From NCBI RefSeq assembly GCF_027943725.1, contig NZ_AP025696.1, forward strand, positions 1,217,501 through 1,281,500: a stretch of 64,000 nucleotides of DNA. Direction: 5' to 3'. Positions 19,499 to 27,070 of the stretch are shown here, piece by piece. Numbering within the stretch: the first letter of the stretch is position 1; each line of letters begins with the position of its first letter. Source of the DNA: Nitrosophilus kaiyonis. GTDB taxonomy: Bacteria > Campylobacterota > Campylobacteria > Campylobacterales > Nitratiruptoraceae. The notes under the pieces are model-generated. The model had not been told where the DNA came from. It searched no databases and saw only the letters and a program-made list of their open reading frames with translations. Both the position numbers and the translations under genes were made by a program.

Positions 19499-20398
19499 TT
19501 GAGATTTTTATTTATAATTATTTTTCTTTTTTGGGGATGTGAGTATAAAAAAGAGTCTTTTAAGCCAGTAATAATAGAAAAAAATTTTTGTGTTAGTGAT
19601 ATAAAATCATTATCAAGAATTTATGATAAGCTTGATTATAGATTGGATAATGAAAAAATTCCTAATATTTTTATTAAAGATTTTTCAAAAATTTGGTCAA
19701 GAAAAGATGGAATCGAGTTAAAAACAAAAAAGATTATTTTCATAAAAACTATCTTACCAGCAGTTTTAAGAGCCAATGAAAAAATTAAAAAAGAGAGAGA
19801 AAAATTTCTTTCAATATATCAAAAATTTCCAAATATAAGTGATGAAGAAAAAAAATATATAGTTTTTCTTGCAGAAAAATATAGATGTAAAAATCCACAA
19901 AATATATCTTATGCAATAATGAATGAACTTAATAAAAAAATTGATACCATTCCTGTTTCCATAGCTGTAGCTCAGGCTGTAATTGAAAGTGGATGGGGTG
20001 ATTCAAGATTTATAAAAGAGGGAAATGCATTTTTTGGACAGTGGATTTTTTCAAAAAATGGGATTTTGCCAAAAAAAGTAAGATATGAGTTGGGAGAGTA
20101 TAGTATAAAAAGATTTGAAAGTATTGATGATTCGGTTGAAGCGTATATGCTTAATTTAAATAGGCTATTTTTTTATAAAGATTTTAGAGAGAAAAGATAT
20201 CAGTTAAAAAATGACAATAAAAAAATAGATGGATTAAAATTGATAGATTATTTAAAGATGTATTCTGAAAGAAGAGAGAAATATGTAAAAGATTTAAAAA
20301 AAGTGATTATTTCAAACAGTCTTTTAAATCTTGAAAATAAAAAACTTCAAGCAAAGCCATATATATTTTTAAAATATTGTGAAAATGTTACTTTATAG
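19499..20398 (+). CDS. Bax/FlgJ-type glucosaminidase, probable lipoprotein
   Basis: 299 residues. The N-terminus MRFLFIIIFLFWGC looks like a short lipoprotein signal with Cys14, though the lipobox is not ideal. Residues about 140-250 form a glucosaminidase domain: IPVSIAVAQAVIESGWGDS (catalytic glutamate in VIESGWG), NAFFGQWIF and FESIDDSVEAYMLNLN. It probably cleaves peptidoglycan in the periplasm. Start TTG at 19499 has AAAGG 6 bp upstream; the gene begins 2 bp after dprA and overlaps the next gene by about 14 bp, so all are cotranscribed. Confidence 0.8.
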   Translation: MRFLFIIIFLFWGCEYKKESFKPVIIEKNFCVSDIKSLSRIYDKLDYRLDNEKIPNIFIKDFSKIWSRKDGIELKTKKIIFIKTILPAVLRANEKIKKEREKFLSIYQKFPNISDEEKKYIVFLAEKYRCKNPQNISYAIMNELNKKIDTIPVSIAVAQAVIESGWGDSRFIKEGNAFFGQWIFSKNGILPKKVRYELGEYSIKRFESIDDSVEAYMLNLNRLFFYKDFREKRYQLKNDNKKIDGLKLIDYLKMYSERREKYVKDLKKVIISNSLLNLENKKLQAKPYIFLKYCENVTL

Positions 20399-21353
20399 TA
20401 TCAAAAAAATAGATTTTAAAAATAGTGATAAATATAAATTAATATATATAAATGGCAGATTTTTTTCAAATATGGACAGTTCCAAACATTTAACATTTTT
20501 AAATATATTAAAATGGAAAATCAAAAGTTTTGATTTATTTGATTTTTCTTCACAAAAAAGTTGTCTTGAAATAGACAAAAATTTAAAATCGTTAAATGAT
20601 GAAAAAGATAAAATAGTTTGGCTCACACATTCAACTATTTATATTAAAGTTAATAAAAAAGATATCTTAATTGATCCAGTATTTGAAGATTTTATCGGTT
20701 ATAAAAGGTATGTAAAATCTCCATATCGATATGATGATTTTAAAAATATAGATATTGTTTTAGTTTCACATTCACATTATGATCATTGTGATAAAAGATC
20801 ACTTAAAAATCTCTTTATAAAATTTAATCCTTTATTTGTATTACCAAAATTTTTAAATATATTGCCAGATAAAGTAAAAAAAGTAGATCTTTTATGGTTT
20901 GAATCTGTTAATTTTGAAAATTTTAAAATTGTTTTTCTTCCTTCTTATCACTGGCGTAGAAGAGGGCTATTTGATAAAAATCGATCACTTTGGGGAAGTT
21001 TTTTAATAGATACTGGAAAAATTACAATTTACTTTGCAGGAGATAGTGGTTACAATACCCATTTTAAAGATATTGGAGAAAATTTTAATATTGATATTGC
21101 TATTTTGCCAATTGGAGCGTATAAGCCATCTTTTATTATGAGACCTAGCCATTTAAATCCAAAAGAGGCGCTTTTGGCTTTTAAGGATTTAAATGCTAAA
21201 CTATTTATTCCTGTGCATTATGGGACTTTTAAACTATCAGATGAGCCATTATGTGAACCAATTGAAGTTTTGAAAAAAATAGCTAAAGATGAAAAAATTA
21301 AAGTATTAAATCCAGGAGAAATTTTTTATTTGGAGGAAATATGGAAAAAATAG
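20385..21353 (+). CDS. Metallo-beta-lactamase-fold hydrolase, NAPE-PLD/UlaG-like (copy 1)
   Basis: About 322 residues; MBL fold starting near residue 85 with WLTHSTIYIKV, IDPVF, the metal motif VSHSHYDHCD (HxHxDH), PSYHWRRRG, FAGDSGYN and IPVHYGTFKLSD. Conserved binuclear-metal ligands are all visible. Similar to NAPE-phospholipase D-like and UlaG-like hydrolases; the substrate is unknown and a lipid phosphodiester is only a guess. A paralogue is at 37981-38970. Start either GTG 20379 or ATG 20385, both inside the glucosaminidase gene and without a clear Shine-Dalgarno, suggesting translational coupling. Confidence 0.75.
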   Translation: MLLYSIKKIDFKNSDKYKLIYINGRFFSNMDSSKHLTFLNILKWKIKSFDLFDFSSQKSCLEIDKNLKSLNDEKDKIVWLTHSTIYIKVNKKDILIDPVFEDFIGYKRYVKSPYRYDDFKNIDIVLVSHSHYDHCDKRSLKNLFIKFNPLFVLPKFLNILPDKVKKVDLLWFESVNFENFKIVFLPSYHWRRRGLFDKNRSLWGSFLIDTGKITIYFAGDSGYNTHFKDIGENFNIDIAILPIGAYKPSFIMRPSHLNPKEALLAFKDLNAKLFIPVHYGTFKLSDEPLCEPIEVLKKIAKDEKIKVLNPGEIFYLEEIWKK

Positions 21354-21727
21354 CTCTTGGAAAATATGCAAAAATGAATAGATTAAGTAGAGCAGAGGTC
21401 ATAAAACTTATTGTTACTAAAAAATTAAAAAGTGAAGAGATAATCGAAAATGGAAGAAAAAAGATATATATATTGATAGATGATAGTGATTATAAAAAAT
21501 ATAATTCAACCAAAAAAGATATAATAAAAGAGTTTTTAAATAAAAACTTTGATTCTTTTAGTGGTGATTTAGAAGAATTGAAAAAAAGAGATTTCAAAAT
21601 ATTAAAAATATTTAAAGATAAGGATAACTATTTTGCTATTATCGATGTAAATGGGGAGTTGAATTTACTAAAAATTTATGAAAAAGAGGAAAAATTTTAT
21701 CTTAATTTTTTAAAAAGATTTAAGTAA
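21341..21727 (+). CDS. Small protein with possible N-terminal HTH
   Basis: 128 residues. The N-terminus (KYAKMNRLSRAEVIKLIVTKKLKSEEI) resembles an excisionase/MerR-like helix-turn-helix, followed by a Lys-rich alpha/beta part of unknown fold. It overlaps the end of the MBL gene by 13 bp and has GGAGG 7 bp before its ATG, so it is a real, coupled gene. I do not recognise the family; DNA binding is a guess from the helix pattern. Confidence 0.5.
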   Translation: MEKIALGKYAKMNRLSRAEVIKLIVTKKLKSEEIIENGRKKIYILIDDSDYKKYNSTKKDIIKEFLNKNFDSFSGDLEELKKRDFKILKIFKDKDNYFAIIDVNGELNLLKIYEKEEKFYLNFLKRFK

Positions 21728-21749
21728 ATGTTTCTATTTATTATCAATC

Positions 21750-21763
21750 TTGATTATAATCAA
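21750..21763 (+). promoter_or_regulatory. FNR/CRP-type palindrome TTGAT-N4-ATCAA
   Basis: A perfect 14-bp palindrome TTGATTATAATCAA matches the FNR consensus half-sites. If the TATTAT at 21786-21791 is the -10 and transcription starts near 21798, the palindrome is centred at about -41.5, the class II activator position. It lies upstream of the pentahaem cytochrome gene. Confidence 0.6.
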
Positions 21764-21785
21764 ATTTTAGTTTAATTTTTTTAGA

Positions 21786-21791
21786 TATTAT
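21786..21791 (+). promoter_or_regulatory. Likely -10 element of the multihaem cytochrome gene
   Basis: TATTAT, 24 bp before the ATG at 21815; no good -35, as expected for an activator-dependent promoter. Spacing to the FNR-type palindrome supports the assignment. Confidence 0.45.
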
Positions 21792-21814
21792 CCCTTAAAA
21801 AAATAGGCTTTAAT

Positions 21815-22927
21815 ATGAAAAAATTTTTGATTTTATTGATTGCTCTATTTTTATATTCTCAAGATTTTACACCTAGCAAAGTATGTAAAGGTTGCCATCC
21901 TGTAATTTATAAAGAGTATAAAAACTCTATGCATTTTAAATCAACAATATTTAGAGATGAAATACATAAAAAAGTTTTTATAAAACATCCTTTATATAAA
22001 AAAAACTCTTATAAATGTGCAAAATGCCATTCTCCTACCGATAAGACTCTTTTAAAAAATATTGCCTTACATAAAAAAGCTCTTCCAGATATAAAAAGTA
22101 TAGGTCAAAAAGAGGCAATTTCATGTGCCTATTGCCATAGAATAAAAAATATTGAAAAACATGCAAAAATGAATAAAAATATAATAAATGAAAAAGGTAA
22201 ATATTTTTATGCGTATGATGAAAATATTAAAGGAGTAAAAAAATATAAAATAAAAAGCGGCATTTTTAATACAATAGAAGGCTCACCTTTCCATATTATA
22301 GATGGAAAAAATGAGATTTATAAAAATGGTAAGGTTTGTATGGGTTGCCATTCACATAAACAAAATTCTCATGGTTTAGAAGTATGTAAAACTGATTATG
22401 ATAATAAAAGCAAAAAAAACTGTATAGATTGTCATATGCCAAAAATTTTAGGAAGTTTTGTAAACCATAAAGATACAAAAACTCATAGATATCATGGTTT
22501 TGCAGGAATTTTTAATAATCCAGAATATTTAAAAAAATATATAGAAGTTAAAGTAGTAAATAGGTCTCCTCTTATTATAAGAGTTAAAAATAAAACATCA
22601 CATAATCTTTTGTTGCATCCTTTGAGAGTATTGGCTTTAAAAGTTTATATATATGAAAAAGAAAAATTAGTAAAAATTTTAGAAGAAAGATTTTTTAAAC
22701 AGTTTGGAAAAGATGGTAAAAAAGCCGCAATATGGGAAGCTAACGAAGTTTTGAAAGATAATACTATTAAAGCAAATAAGACAAAAGATATAAATTTTTT
22801 AATAGATTCAAAAAACAGGAAAATAAAAATAGAGTTAGGATTTTATGTAGTCAATCCAAAAATAGCAAAAAAACTAAGACTGAATAGATTTTCAAAATTT
22901 AAGATATTAAAAATAATAGAATTATAA
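21815..22927 (+). CDS. Periplasmic pentahaem c-type cytochrome
   Basis: 370 residues with a short Sec signal peptide (MKKFLILLIALFLYSQ). Five CxxCH haem-binding motifs: CKGCH (24-28), CAKCH (68-72), CAYCH (104-108), CMGCH (175-179) and CIDCH (203-207); extra histidines nearby can serve as distal ligands. The C-terminal 150 residues are haem-free and beta-rich. The layout resembles cytochrome c554-related electron-transfer proteins, but the partner is not indicated by neighbours, because it stands alone between the dprA operon and a terminator. Upstream FNR-type site suggests control by oxygen or another respiratory signal. Confidence 0.85.
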   Translation: MKKFLILLIALFLYSQDFTPSKVCKGCHPVIYKEYKNSMHFKSTIFRDEIHKKVFIKHPLYKKNSYKCAKCHSPTDKTLLKNIALHKKALPDIKSIGQKEAISCAYCHRIKNIEKHAKMNKNIINEKGKYFYAYDENIKGVKKYKIKSGIFNTIEGSPFHIIDGKNEIYKNGKVCMGCHSHKQNSHGLEVCKTDYDNKSKKNCIDCHMPKILGSFVNHKDTKTHRYHGFAGIFNNPEYLKKYIEVKVVNRSPLIIRVKNKTSHNLLLHPLRVLALKVYIYEKEKLVKILEERFFKQFGKDGKKAAIWEANEVLKDNTIKANKTKDINFLIDSKNRKIKIELGFYVVNPKIAKKLRLNRFSKFKILKIIEL

Positions 22928-22935
22928 AAACATTA

Positions 22936-22954
22936 CAGCCCCAGTTTAGGGCTG
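22936..22954. terminator. Bidirectional terminator
   Basis: CAGCCC (22936-22941) and GGGCTG (22949-22954) form a 6-bp GC stem with a 7-nt loop, followed by CTTTT on the plus strand. It separates the cytochrome gene from a small convergent gene on the minus strand. Confidence 0.7.
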
Positions 22955-22961
22955 CTTTTAA

Positions 22962-23099
22962 TTAGCTATTTGAATCAGCTTTTATATATTCTGGTTTAAT
23001 TGTCTCTTTTTCACCATCTTCAAACCAGTATGGATTTACATATTCGCTTGCGTAACTTATTGCTGCAAATGCCAATAAAGCTAAAGTTAACTTTTTCAT
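22962..23099 (-). CDS. Small secreted protein, 45 residues, unknown function
   Basis: Too short for usual ORF cut-offs. The minus-strand frame begins ATG at 23099 with a strong AAAGGAGTAAAA Shine-Dalgarno, has a clean signal peptide (MKKLTLALLAFAAISYA, likely cut after SYA) and a 28-residue mature part rich in Glu, Tyr and Lys (SEYVNPYWFEDGEKE then TIKPEYIKADSNS). It ends next to a bidirectional terminator. Ribosome binding site, signal peptide and terminator together make it a convincing gene. No family recognised; the mature peptide is acidic and has no cysteine. Confidence 0.7.
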   Translation of the reverse strand: MKKLTLALLAFAAISYASEYVNPYWFEDGEKETIKPEYIKADSNS

Positions 23100-23221
23100 T
23101 TTTACTCCTTTTTTTTGAATATGAGAATTATACTCATTTTTACTTAAATAAGACTTATTTTATCCTATTTAAATTTTTAATCTATATTTTAGTAAAATTT
23201 AAAAAATTTTAAAGGAAGTAA

Positions 23222-24319
23222 ATGAGTTTTTACAAAAAAGTTTTTACATACACTTTGGCAATACTTTTACTTATGATTGCTTGGAGGCTAATTCCTTTTT
23301 TAGAGATAGCTATAAGTGCTCAGCCTAAACCAGTTACGCCAAGAGGTGAATTAAGCCCAATTGAAAAAACAAATATAGAGATTTTTGAAAAAAGCAAAGA
23401 TAGTGTTGTTTATATTTCTACATTAGAGCAAGTTGTAGATCTTTGGAGTTTAAGTGTTTTTAATATCCCAAAAGGAACAGGTAGCGGCTTTGTTTGGGAT
23501 AAATTTGGTCATATTGTAACAAATTTTCATGTAATTGAAGGGGCAAGTGAGGCAAGAGTTAGGCTTAGCAATGGACAAGATTACAAGGCTATTCTAATTG
23601 GAGCCGATCCATCTCATGATTTAGCTGTTTTGAAAATAAATCCTGTCCCAGGCGTTATGAAACCTATAATTATAGGTACTTCTAAAGATTTAAAAGTAGG
23701 GCAACTTGTATATGCTATTGGAAATCCTTTTGGTCTTGATTGGACAATGACAAGTGGAATCATATCTGCTCTTGATAGAGTTATTGATGAAGAAAATGGT
23801 GCAAAAATAAAGCATGCAATTCAAACAGATGCTGCCATCAATCCTGGCAATTCTGGAGGACCTCTTCTTGATAGTGCAGGAAGAGTGATTGGAGTAAATA
23901 CTGCAATTTATAGTCCAAGTGGAGCATATGCTGGCATAGGCTTTGCTATACCGATAGATTTAGTAAATAAAGTTGTATCTCAGTTAATAGCCTATGGAAG
24001 ATATAAAAGGGCAGATATTGGAATAGAGAGTGATGATAGAATCAATAGACTTTTAAAAAAGAGATTTAATATAGAAGGCGTTGCAATACTTGGTATAAAA
24101 CCAGGAAGTAGTGCTTATGAAGCAGGTTTAATCCCAGCAAAAATATATCCAGATGGTAGAATCATTTTTGGAGACATTATCATAGAAGCTGATGGTAAAA
24201 AGGTTGCCTCTTTAAAAGATTTAGATGAGATTTTAGAAGAAAAAAATATAGGAGATACAATTATCTTAACAGTAAAAAGAGGGGAAAAAGTTTTAAAAAT
24301 ATCCGTTATTTTAAAATAG
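23222..24319 (+). CDS. DegS/HtrA-like membrane-anchored serine protease
   Basis: 365 residues: one N-terminal membrane anchor (about 9-32), a trypsin-like protease domain with catalytic His103 (NFHVIEG), Asp133 (DPSHDLAVL) and Ser211 (NPGNSGGPL), and one PDZ domain (about 265-365). One PDZ plus an uncleaved anchor is the DegS layout rather than the soluble two-PDZ DegP. Role: periplasmic protein quality control or envelope-stress sensing. Good AAAGGAAG Shine-Dalgarno. Ends in a terminator shared with the convergent ferritin-like gene. Confidence 0.88.
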   Translation: MSFYKKVFTYTLAILLLMIAWRLIPFLEIAISAQPKPVTPRGELSPIEKTNIEIFEKSKDSVVYISTLEQVVDLWSLSVFNIPKGTGSGFVWDKFGHIVTNFHVIEGASEARVRLSNGQDYKAILIGADPSHDLAVLKINPVPGVMKPIIIGTSKDLKVGQLVYAIGNPFGLDWTMTSGIISALDRVIDEENGAKIKHAIQTDAAINPGNSGGPLLDSAGRVIGVNTAIYSPSGAYAGIGFAIPIDLVNKVVSQLIAYGRYKRADIGIESDDRINRLLKKRFNIEGVAILGIKPGSSAYEAGLIPAKIYPDGRIIFGDIIIEADGKKVASLKDLDEILEEKNIGDTIILTVKRGEKVLKISVILK

Positions 24320-24343
24320 AGAGATATAAAATCTCTCTATTTT
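24313..24343. terminator. Bidirectional terminator containing both stop codons
   Basis: AAAATAGAGAGAT (24313-24325) and ATCTCTCTATTTT (24331-24343) form a perfect 13-bp stem with a 5-nt loop; T runs flank both sides. The stop of the DegS-like gene (24317-24319) and the stop of the ferritin-like gene (24337-24339) are both inside the stem. Confidence 0.8.
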
Positions 24344-24846
24344 AGTTTAAATTGATCTATAAATTCTTGAATATCTTCATATAGTGCTTGAAGATCCTCT
24401 TCATGCTCCACCTCATCAGCCAAAATTTGGCTTACAATATCATATGTAACTATATCTTTTCCTTGTGTGATTTCAGCAATTTTGCTATAAACATCTATAG
24501 CACACTGTTCTCCCTTAATAGCTTGTTCTAAAACTTTTAAAACATCTGGATTTGTTGGCGCTTCATAGGCACAATTTGCATATGTAAACCAATCTTTTGG
24601 ATGAATCAGTGGCTCGCCTCCAAGCTGTAAAATACGATCAGCTACCATTGTTGCATGTCTTAGTTCATCTGCCGCATGTTGATTTAGCTCAGCTACTACG
24701 CCATCTTTCATAATTCCTTTTACAACTTTTGCTTCAATAAAATATTGATAATATGCAAGCCACTCATCAGCATACGCTTTATTTAATAAAGCTATAACCT
24801 CATCTGCCTCAATACCTTTTAATATACTTATCCCTTTTCTTGCCAT
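24337..24846 (-). CDS. Ferritin-like DPS-like (DpsL) protein
   Basis: 169 residues, a four-helix ferritin-like fold. Carboxylate/His metal ligands are visible as DEWLAYYQYF (Glu28), ADELRHATMVAD (ExxH at 61-64), EQAIKGEQCAIDVY and ADEVEHEEDLQ. The pattern is that of thermostable DPS-like proteins, which oxidise and store iron using peroxide and protect DNA. Three bp from the desulforubrerythrin gene and downstream of it, so both are likely in one peroxide-defence operon. Confidence 0.75.
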   Translation of the reverse strand: MARKGISILKGIEADEVIALLNKAYADEWLAYYQYFIEAKVVKGIMKDGVVAELNQHAADELRHATMVADRILQLGGEPLIHPKDWFTYANCAYEAPTNPDVLKVLEQAIKGEQCAIDVYSKIAEITQGKDIVTYDIVSQILADEVEHEEDLQALYEDIQEFIDQFKLK

Positions 24847-24849
24847 TTT

Positions 24850-25509
24850 TTATCCTTTCGTTACGTCTTCACATTTTTTCTTAAAATATTCACTATCAGC
24901 TTTACAAAGTGGGCAGTTTTTAGGTGGTTTTTTTCCTCTATGCACATGACCGCACACTTCGCATACCCACTCTTCTTCCTCTTCACTATTAAAAAATCCT
25001 TCAGCTTCCAAAGCTTCTATTAACTCTCTATACTCTTTTTCATGTTCAACTTCTACTTTTCCTATAGCTTTAAGCATTCTGGCAATCTCATTTAACCCTT
25101 CCTCTTTTGCTATTTTAGCAAAGTTAGGATACATAATCTCATGTTCATATTTTTCACCCTCGGCTGCATATTCAAGATTTTTTCTTGTAGTATCAAGTTC
25201 AACATTATTAACAAGTTTGTTATAGGCTTTAAATTCAGCCATTGCATGATATTTCTCATTATCCGCTGCTTCTTGAAAAAATCTTGCAATTCTGTGATAA
25301 CCCTCTTCAAATGCGATTTGAGCAAAAAACTCATATTTGTTTCTTGCCATAGATTCACCTGCAAAAGCTTTCATTAAATTTACAGCTGTAAGATTTTCTG
25401 TAATACACTCCATCTCTTCCCCACAACAAACAAGAGTTCCACCTCCAACTTTTTGCACTTCAACTTCATTTCCACATTTATTGCATCTGTATGTTTCATA
25501 CTCTCTCAT
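24850..25509 (-). CDS. Desulforubrerythrin
   Basis: 219 residues with three modules: an N-terminal desulforedoxin-like [FeCys4] domain (C9, C12, C28, C29 in YRCNKCG...LVCCGEEM), a rubrerythrin di-iron four-helix domain (about 40-175, with [23 protein letters not shown] and [12 protein letters not shown]), and a C-terminal rubredoxin domain ([21 protein letters not shown]). This three-part protein is the NADH-linked peroxide reductase type known from Campylobacter jejuni. ATG 25509 is chosen because AAAGG stands 7 bp before it; the in-frame ATG at 25524 has no such site. Divergent from a PerR/Fur-family regulator. Confidence 0.9.
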   Translation of the reverse strand: MREYETYRCNKCGNEVEVQKVGGGTLVCCGEEMECITENLTAVNLMKAFAGESMARNKYEFFAQIAFEEGYHRIARFFQEAADNEKYHAMAEFKAYNKLVNNVELDTTRKNLEYAAEGEKYEHEIMYPNFAKIAKEEGLNEIARMLKAIGKVEVEHEKEYRELIEALEAEGFFNSEEEEEWVCEVCGHVHRGKKPPKNCPLCKADSEYFKKKCEDVTKG

Positions 25510-25533
25510 TTTTTTACCTTTCATAATAATATT

Positions 25534-25554
25534 AAAGGAAAAATTTTTTCCTTT
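25534..25554. promoter_or_regulatory. 21-bp palindrome before desulforubrerythrin
   Basis: AAAGGAAAAA (25534-25543) and TTTTTCCTTT (25545-25554) are perfect inverted arms around one T, about 25 bp before the desulforubrerythrin start. It could be an operator for the divergent PerR-like regulator or a leader hairpin; it does not look like the classical PerR box. Confidence 0.4.
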
Positions 25555-25645
25555 GAGAAATTATTGCATTAATATCCTTAGAAAAAAATTAAATAAAGAA
25601 AAAAATTATCAATTAAAATAAAATATGTAAGAGAATTATTATTAT

Positions 25646-25674
25646 TTGACAAAAAAATAAAATTAGTGTATAAG
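25646..25674 (+). promoter_or_regulatory. Sigma70-type promoter of the PerR/Fur-family gene
   Basis: TTGACA (25646-25651), 17-bp spacer, TATAAG (25669-25674), 33 bp before the ATG at 25708. An AATTATTATTATT stretch overlapping the -35 resembles half of a PerR/Fur-type operator and could mediate autoregulation. Confidence 0.6.
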
Positions 25675-25707
25675 CATAAATAAATATTATTTTATAGGGG
25701 GAAATCA

Positions 25708-26121
25708 ATGAAAGGGTTAAATTATCAAGAGCTTCTTAAAAAATATGATCTTAAAGCTACTCCGCAAAGGGTTATATTTTTAAATGAGTTAGAAAAAAAT
25801 GGACATTTAAGTATCGAGGAACTTGAAGAGAAAATCAAAAAAATCATTCCTTCAGTTTCAACAGCGACAATTTATAAAAATATTAATGCAATGGTTGAAA
25901 AGGGACTATTAAGTGAAGTTAAACTTCCAAACAGTAAAAATAGATATGAAATAACAAAAGATTCCCATGCTCATTTTATATGTGAAAAATGTTCAAAAGT
26001 TGAAGATTTATATATTGATGATGAATGTTTAAAAAACAATATTGATAAAAATATAGTAATAAATGATATAGATATAGTTATAAAAGGTATATGTGAGGAG
26101 TGTAGCAAGAAAGAGCTATAG
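25708..26121 (+). CDS. Fur-family regulator, probably PerR
   Basis: 137 residues: winged-helix DNA-binding domain (DLKATPQRVIFLNELEKNGH, then PSVSTATIYKNINAMVEKGLL), and a dimerisation domain with SHAHFICEKCSKVEDL (H87, H89, C92, C95) and a second CxxC near the end (GICEEC, C129/C132). Two CxxC pairs give the structural zinc of PerR-type proteins. Candidate regulatory ligands are H33, D85, H87, H89 and D104. Divergence from desulforubrerythrin and DpsL favours PerR over Fur or Zur. GGGGGAAA Shine-Dalgarno. Overlaps xth by 6 bp tail to tail. Confidence 0.8.
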   Translation: MKGLNYQELLKKYDLKATPQRVIFLNELEKNGHLSIEELEEKIKKIIPSVSTATIYKNINAMVEKGLLSEVKLPNSKNRYEITKDSHAHFICEKCSKVEDLYIDDECLKNNIDKNIVINDIDIVIKGICEECSKKEL

Positions 26122-26895
26122 ATTAAATTTTGCCACTACAGGGGCATGGTCACTTGGAGTAGGTTTTCTTCTCCTTCTTGTCCACATATCAACATCTATT
26201 GATTCACACTTTGCTGATAACTGCTTTGAGGATAAAATATAATCTATTCTCATTCCCTCATCTCTCCAAACAGCACCACTCATATAATCCCACCATGTAA
26301 ATCCATGACTTTCTGGATGAAATTTTCTATAAAGATCTATTAAACCTATAGATAAAAAATCTTCAAAAGCTTCTCTTTCATCATCCATAAAACCAATAGT
26401 TCCTCTTAATATTTCTGGCTCCCACACATCAATATCTTCCCTTGCAATATTCATATCGCCAACTACACAGAAAAGATCATTTTCAAGATCAAAACTATTT
26501 TTTATATAATCTTTTAAAAATTTGTAAAATTCAAGTTTATATGTATGTTTTGGTCCTTCAATATCTCCATGAGGTGCATACACATTCATAATATCTATAC
26601 CACTTATTTTTGCTCTTATAAATCTTTTTTCTTGGTCAAACTTTTCATTATTAAAGCCTTTTTGAATATTTTCAAAACCAAGTTTTGAACAGATTGCAAC
26701 TCCATTATATGCTTTTTGTCCATAAACTTCACATTCATATCCTATATCATTAAAATCTTTGAAAGGAAAATTTTTCTCTTCACATTTAATCTCTTGAAAA
26801 CATAAAACATCTATATCTACTTTTTCAGTTAACCATCTTATAATAAGATCTTTTCTTGCTCTAATTGAGTTGACATTAAATGTTGCTATTGTCAT
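26116..26895 (-). CDS. xth: Exodeoxyribonuclease III
   Basis: AP endonuclease / 3'-5' exonuclease of base-excision repair. 259 residues with the exonuclease-endonuclease-phosphatase motifs: FNVNSIRARKDL (8-19 region), CFQEIKCEE (metal Glu), YNGVAICSK, NVYAPHGD, VVGDMNIARED (Asp/Asn pair), GFTWWDYMSG and the catalytic SDHAPVVAKF at the end. Normal length. Its 3' end overlaps the PerR-like gene by six bp; its 5' end overlaps a small membrane-protein gene by 20 bp. Confidence 0.93.
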   Translation of the reverse strand: MTIATFNVNSIRARKDLIIRWLTEKVDIDVLCFQEIKCEEKNFPFKDFNDIGYECEVYGQKAYNGVAICSKLGFENIQKGFNNEKFDQEKRFIRAKISGIDIMNVYAPHGDIEGPKHTYKLEFYKFLKDYIKNSFDLENDLFCVVGDMNIAREDIDVWEPEILRGTIGFMDDEREAFEDFLSIGLIDLYRKFHPESHGFTWWDYMSGAVWRDEGMRIDYILSSKQLSAKCESIDVDMWTRRRRKPTPSDHAPVVAKFNL

Positions 26896-27070
26896 TTTCT
26901 TCCTTTTTTAAGCTCTCTAATATTGTTTTATTTAAATCCTCTTTTTTATAATTTTTATCCTCTTCTTTTTTTGAAGGTTTCCTAAATTCTAAATATGTTC
27001 CCATAAGTCCCACAATTAAAATAAAAACAAATATTAAAATTTTACTTAAATCACCCTCTTTTAATTCCAT
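26876..27070 (-). CDS. Small single-span membrane protein
   Basis: 64 residues: short acidic start, one membrane segment (about 10-28, ILIFVFILIVGLMGTYLEF), then a strongly charged Lys/Glu tail (FRKPSKKEEDKNYKKED). The ATG overlaps the sixA stop by one base, and the end overlaps xth by 20 bp, so it is part of a sixA-xth operon. No family recognised. Confidence 0.6.
   Translation of the reverse strand: MELKEGDLSKILIFVFILIVGLMGTYLEFRKPSKKEEDKNYKKEDLNKTILESLKKEENDNSNI

Noticed and set aside
23000-23212. Plus-strand 70-residue open frame
   Set aside because: It is antisense to the small secreted protein at 22962-23099, which has a signal peptide and a ribosome binding site; this frame has neither.
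25141-25621. Plus-strand open frames over the desulforubrerythrin gene
   Set aside because: Antisense to a clear three-domain protein; cysteine/phenylalanine-rich shadow sequences.
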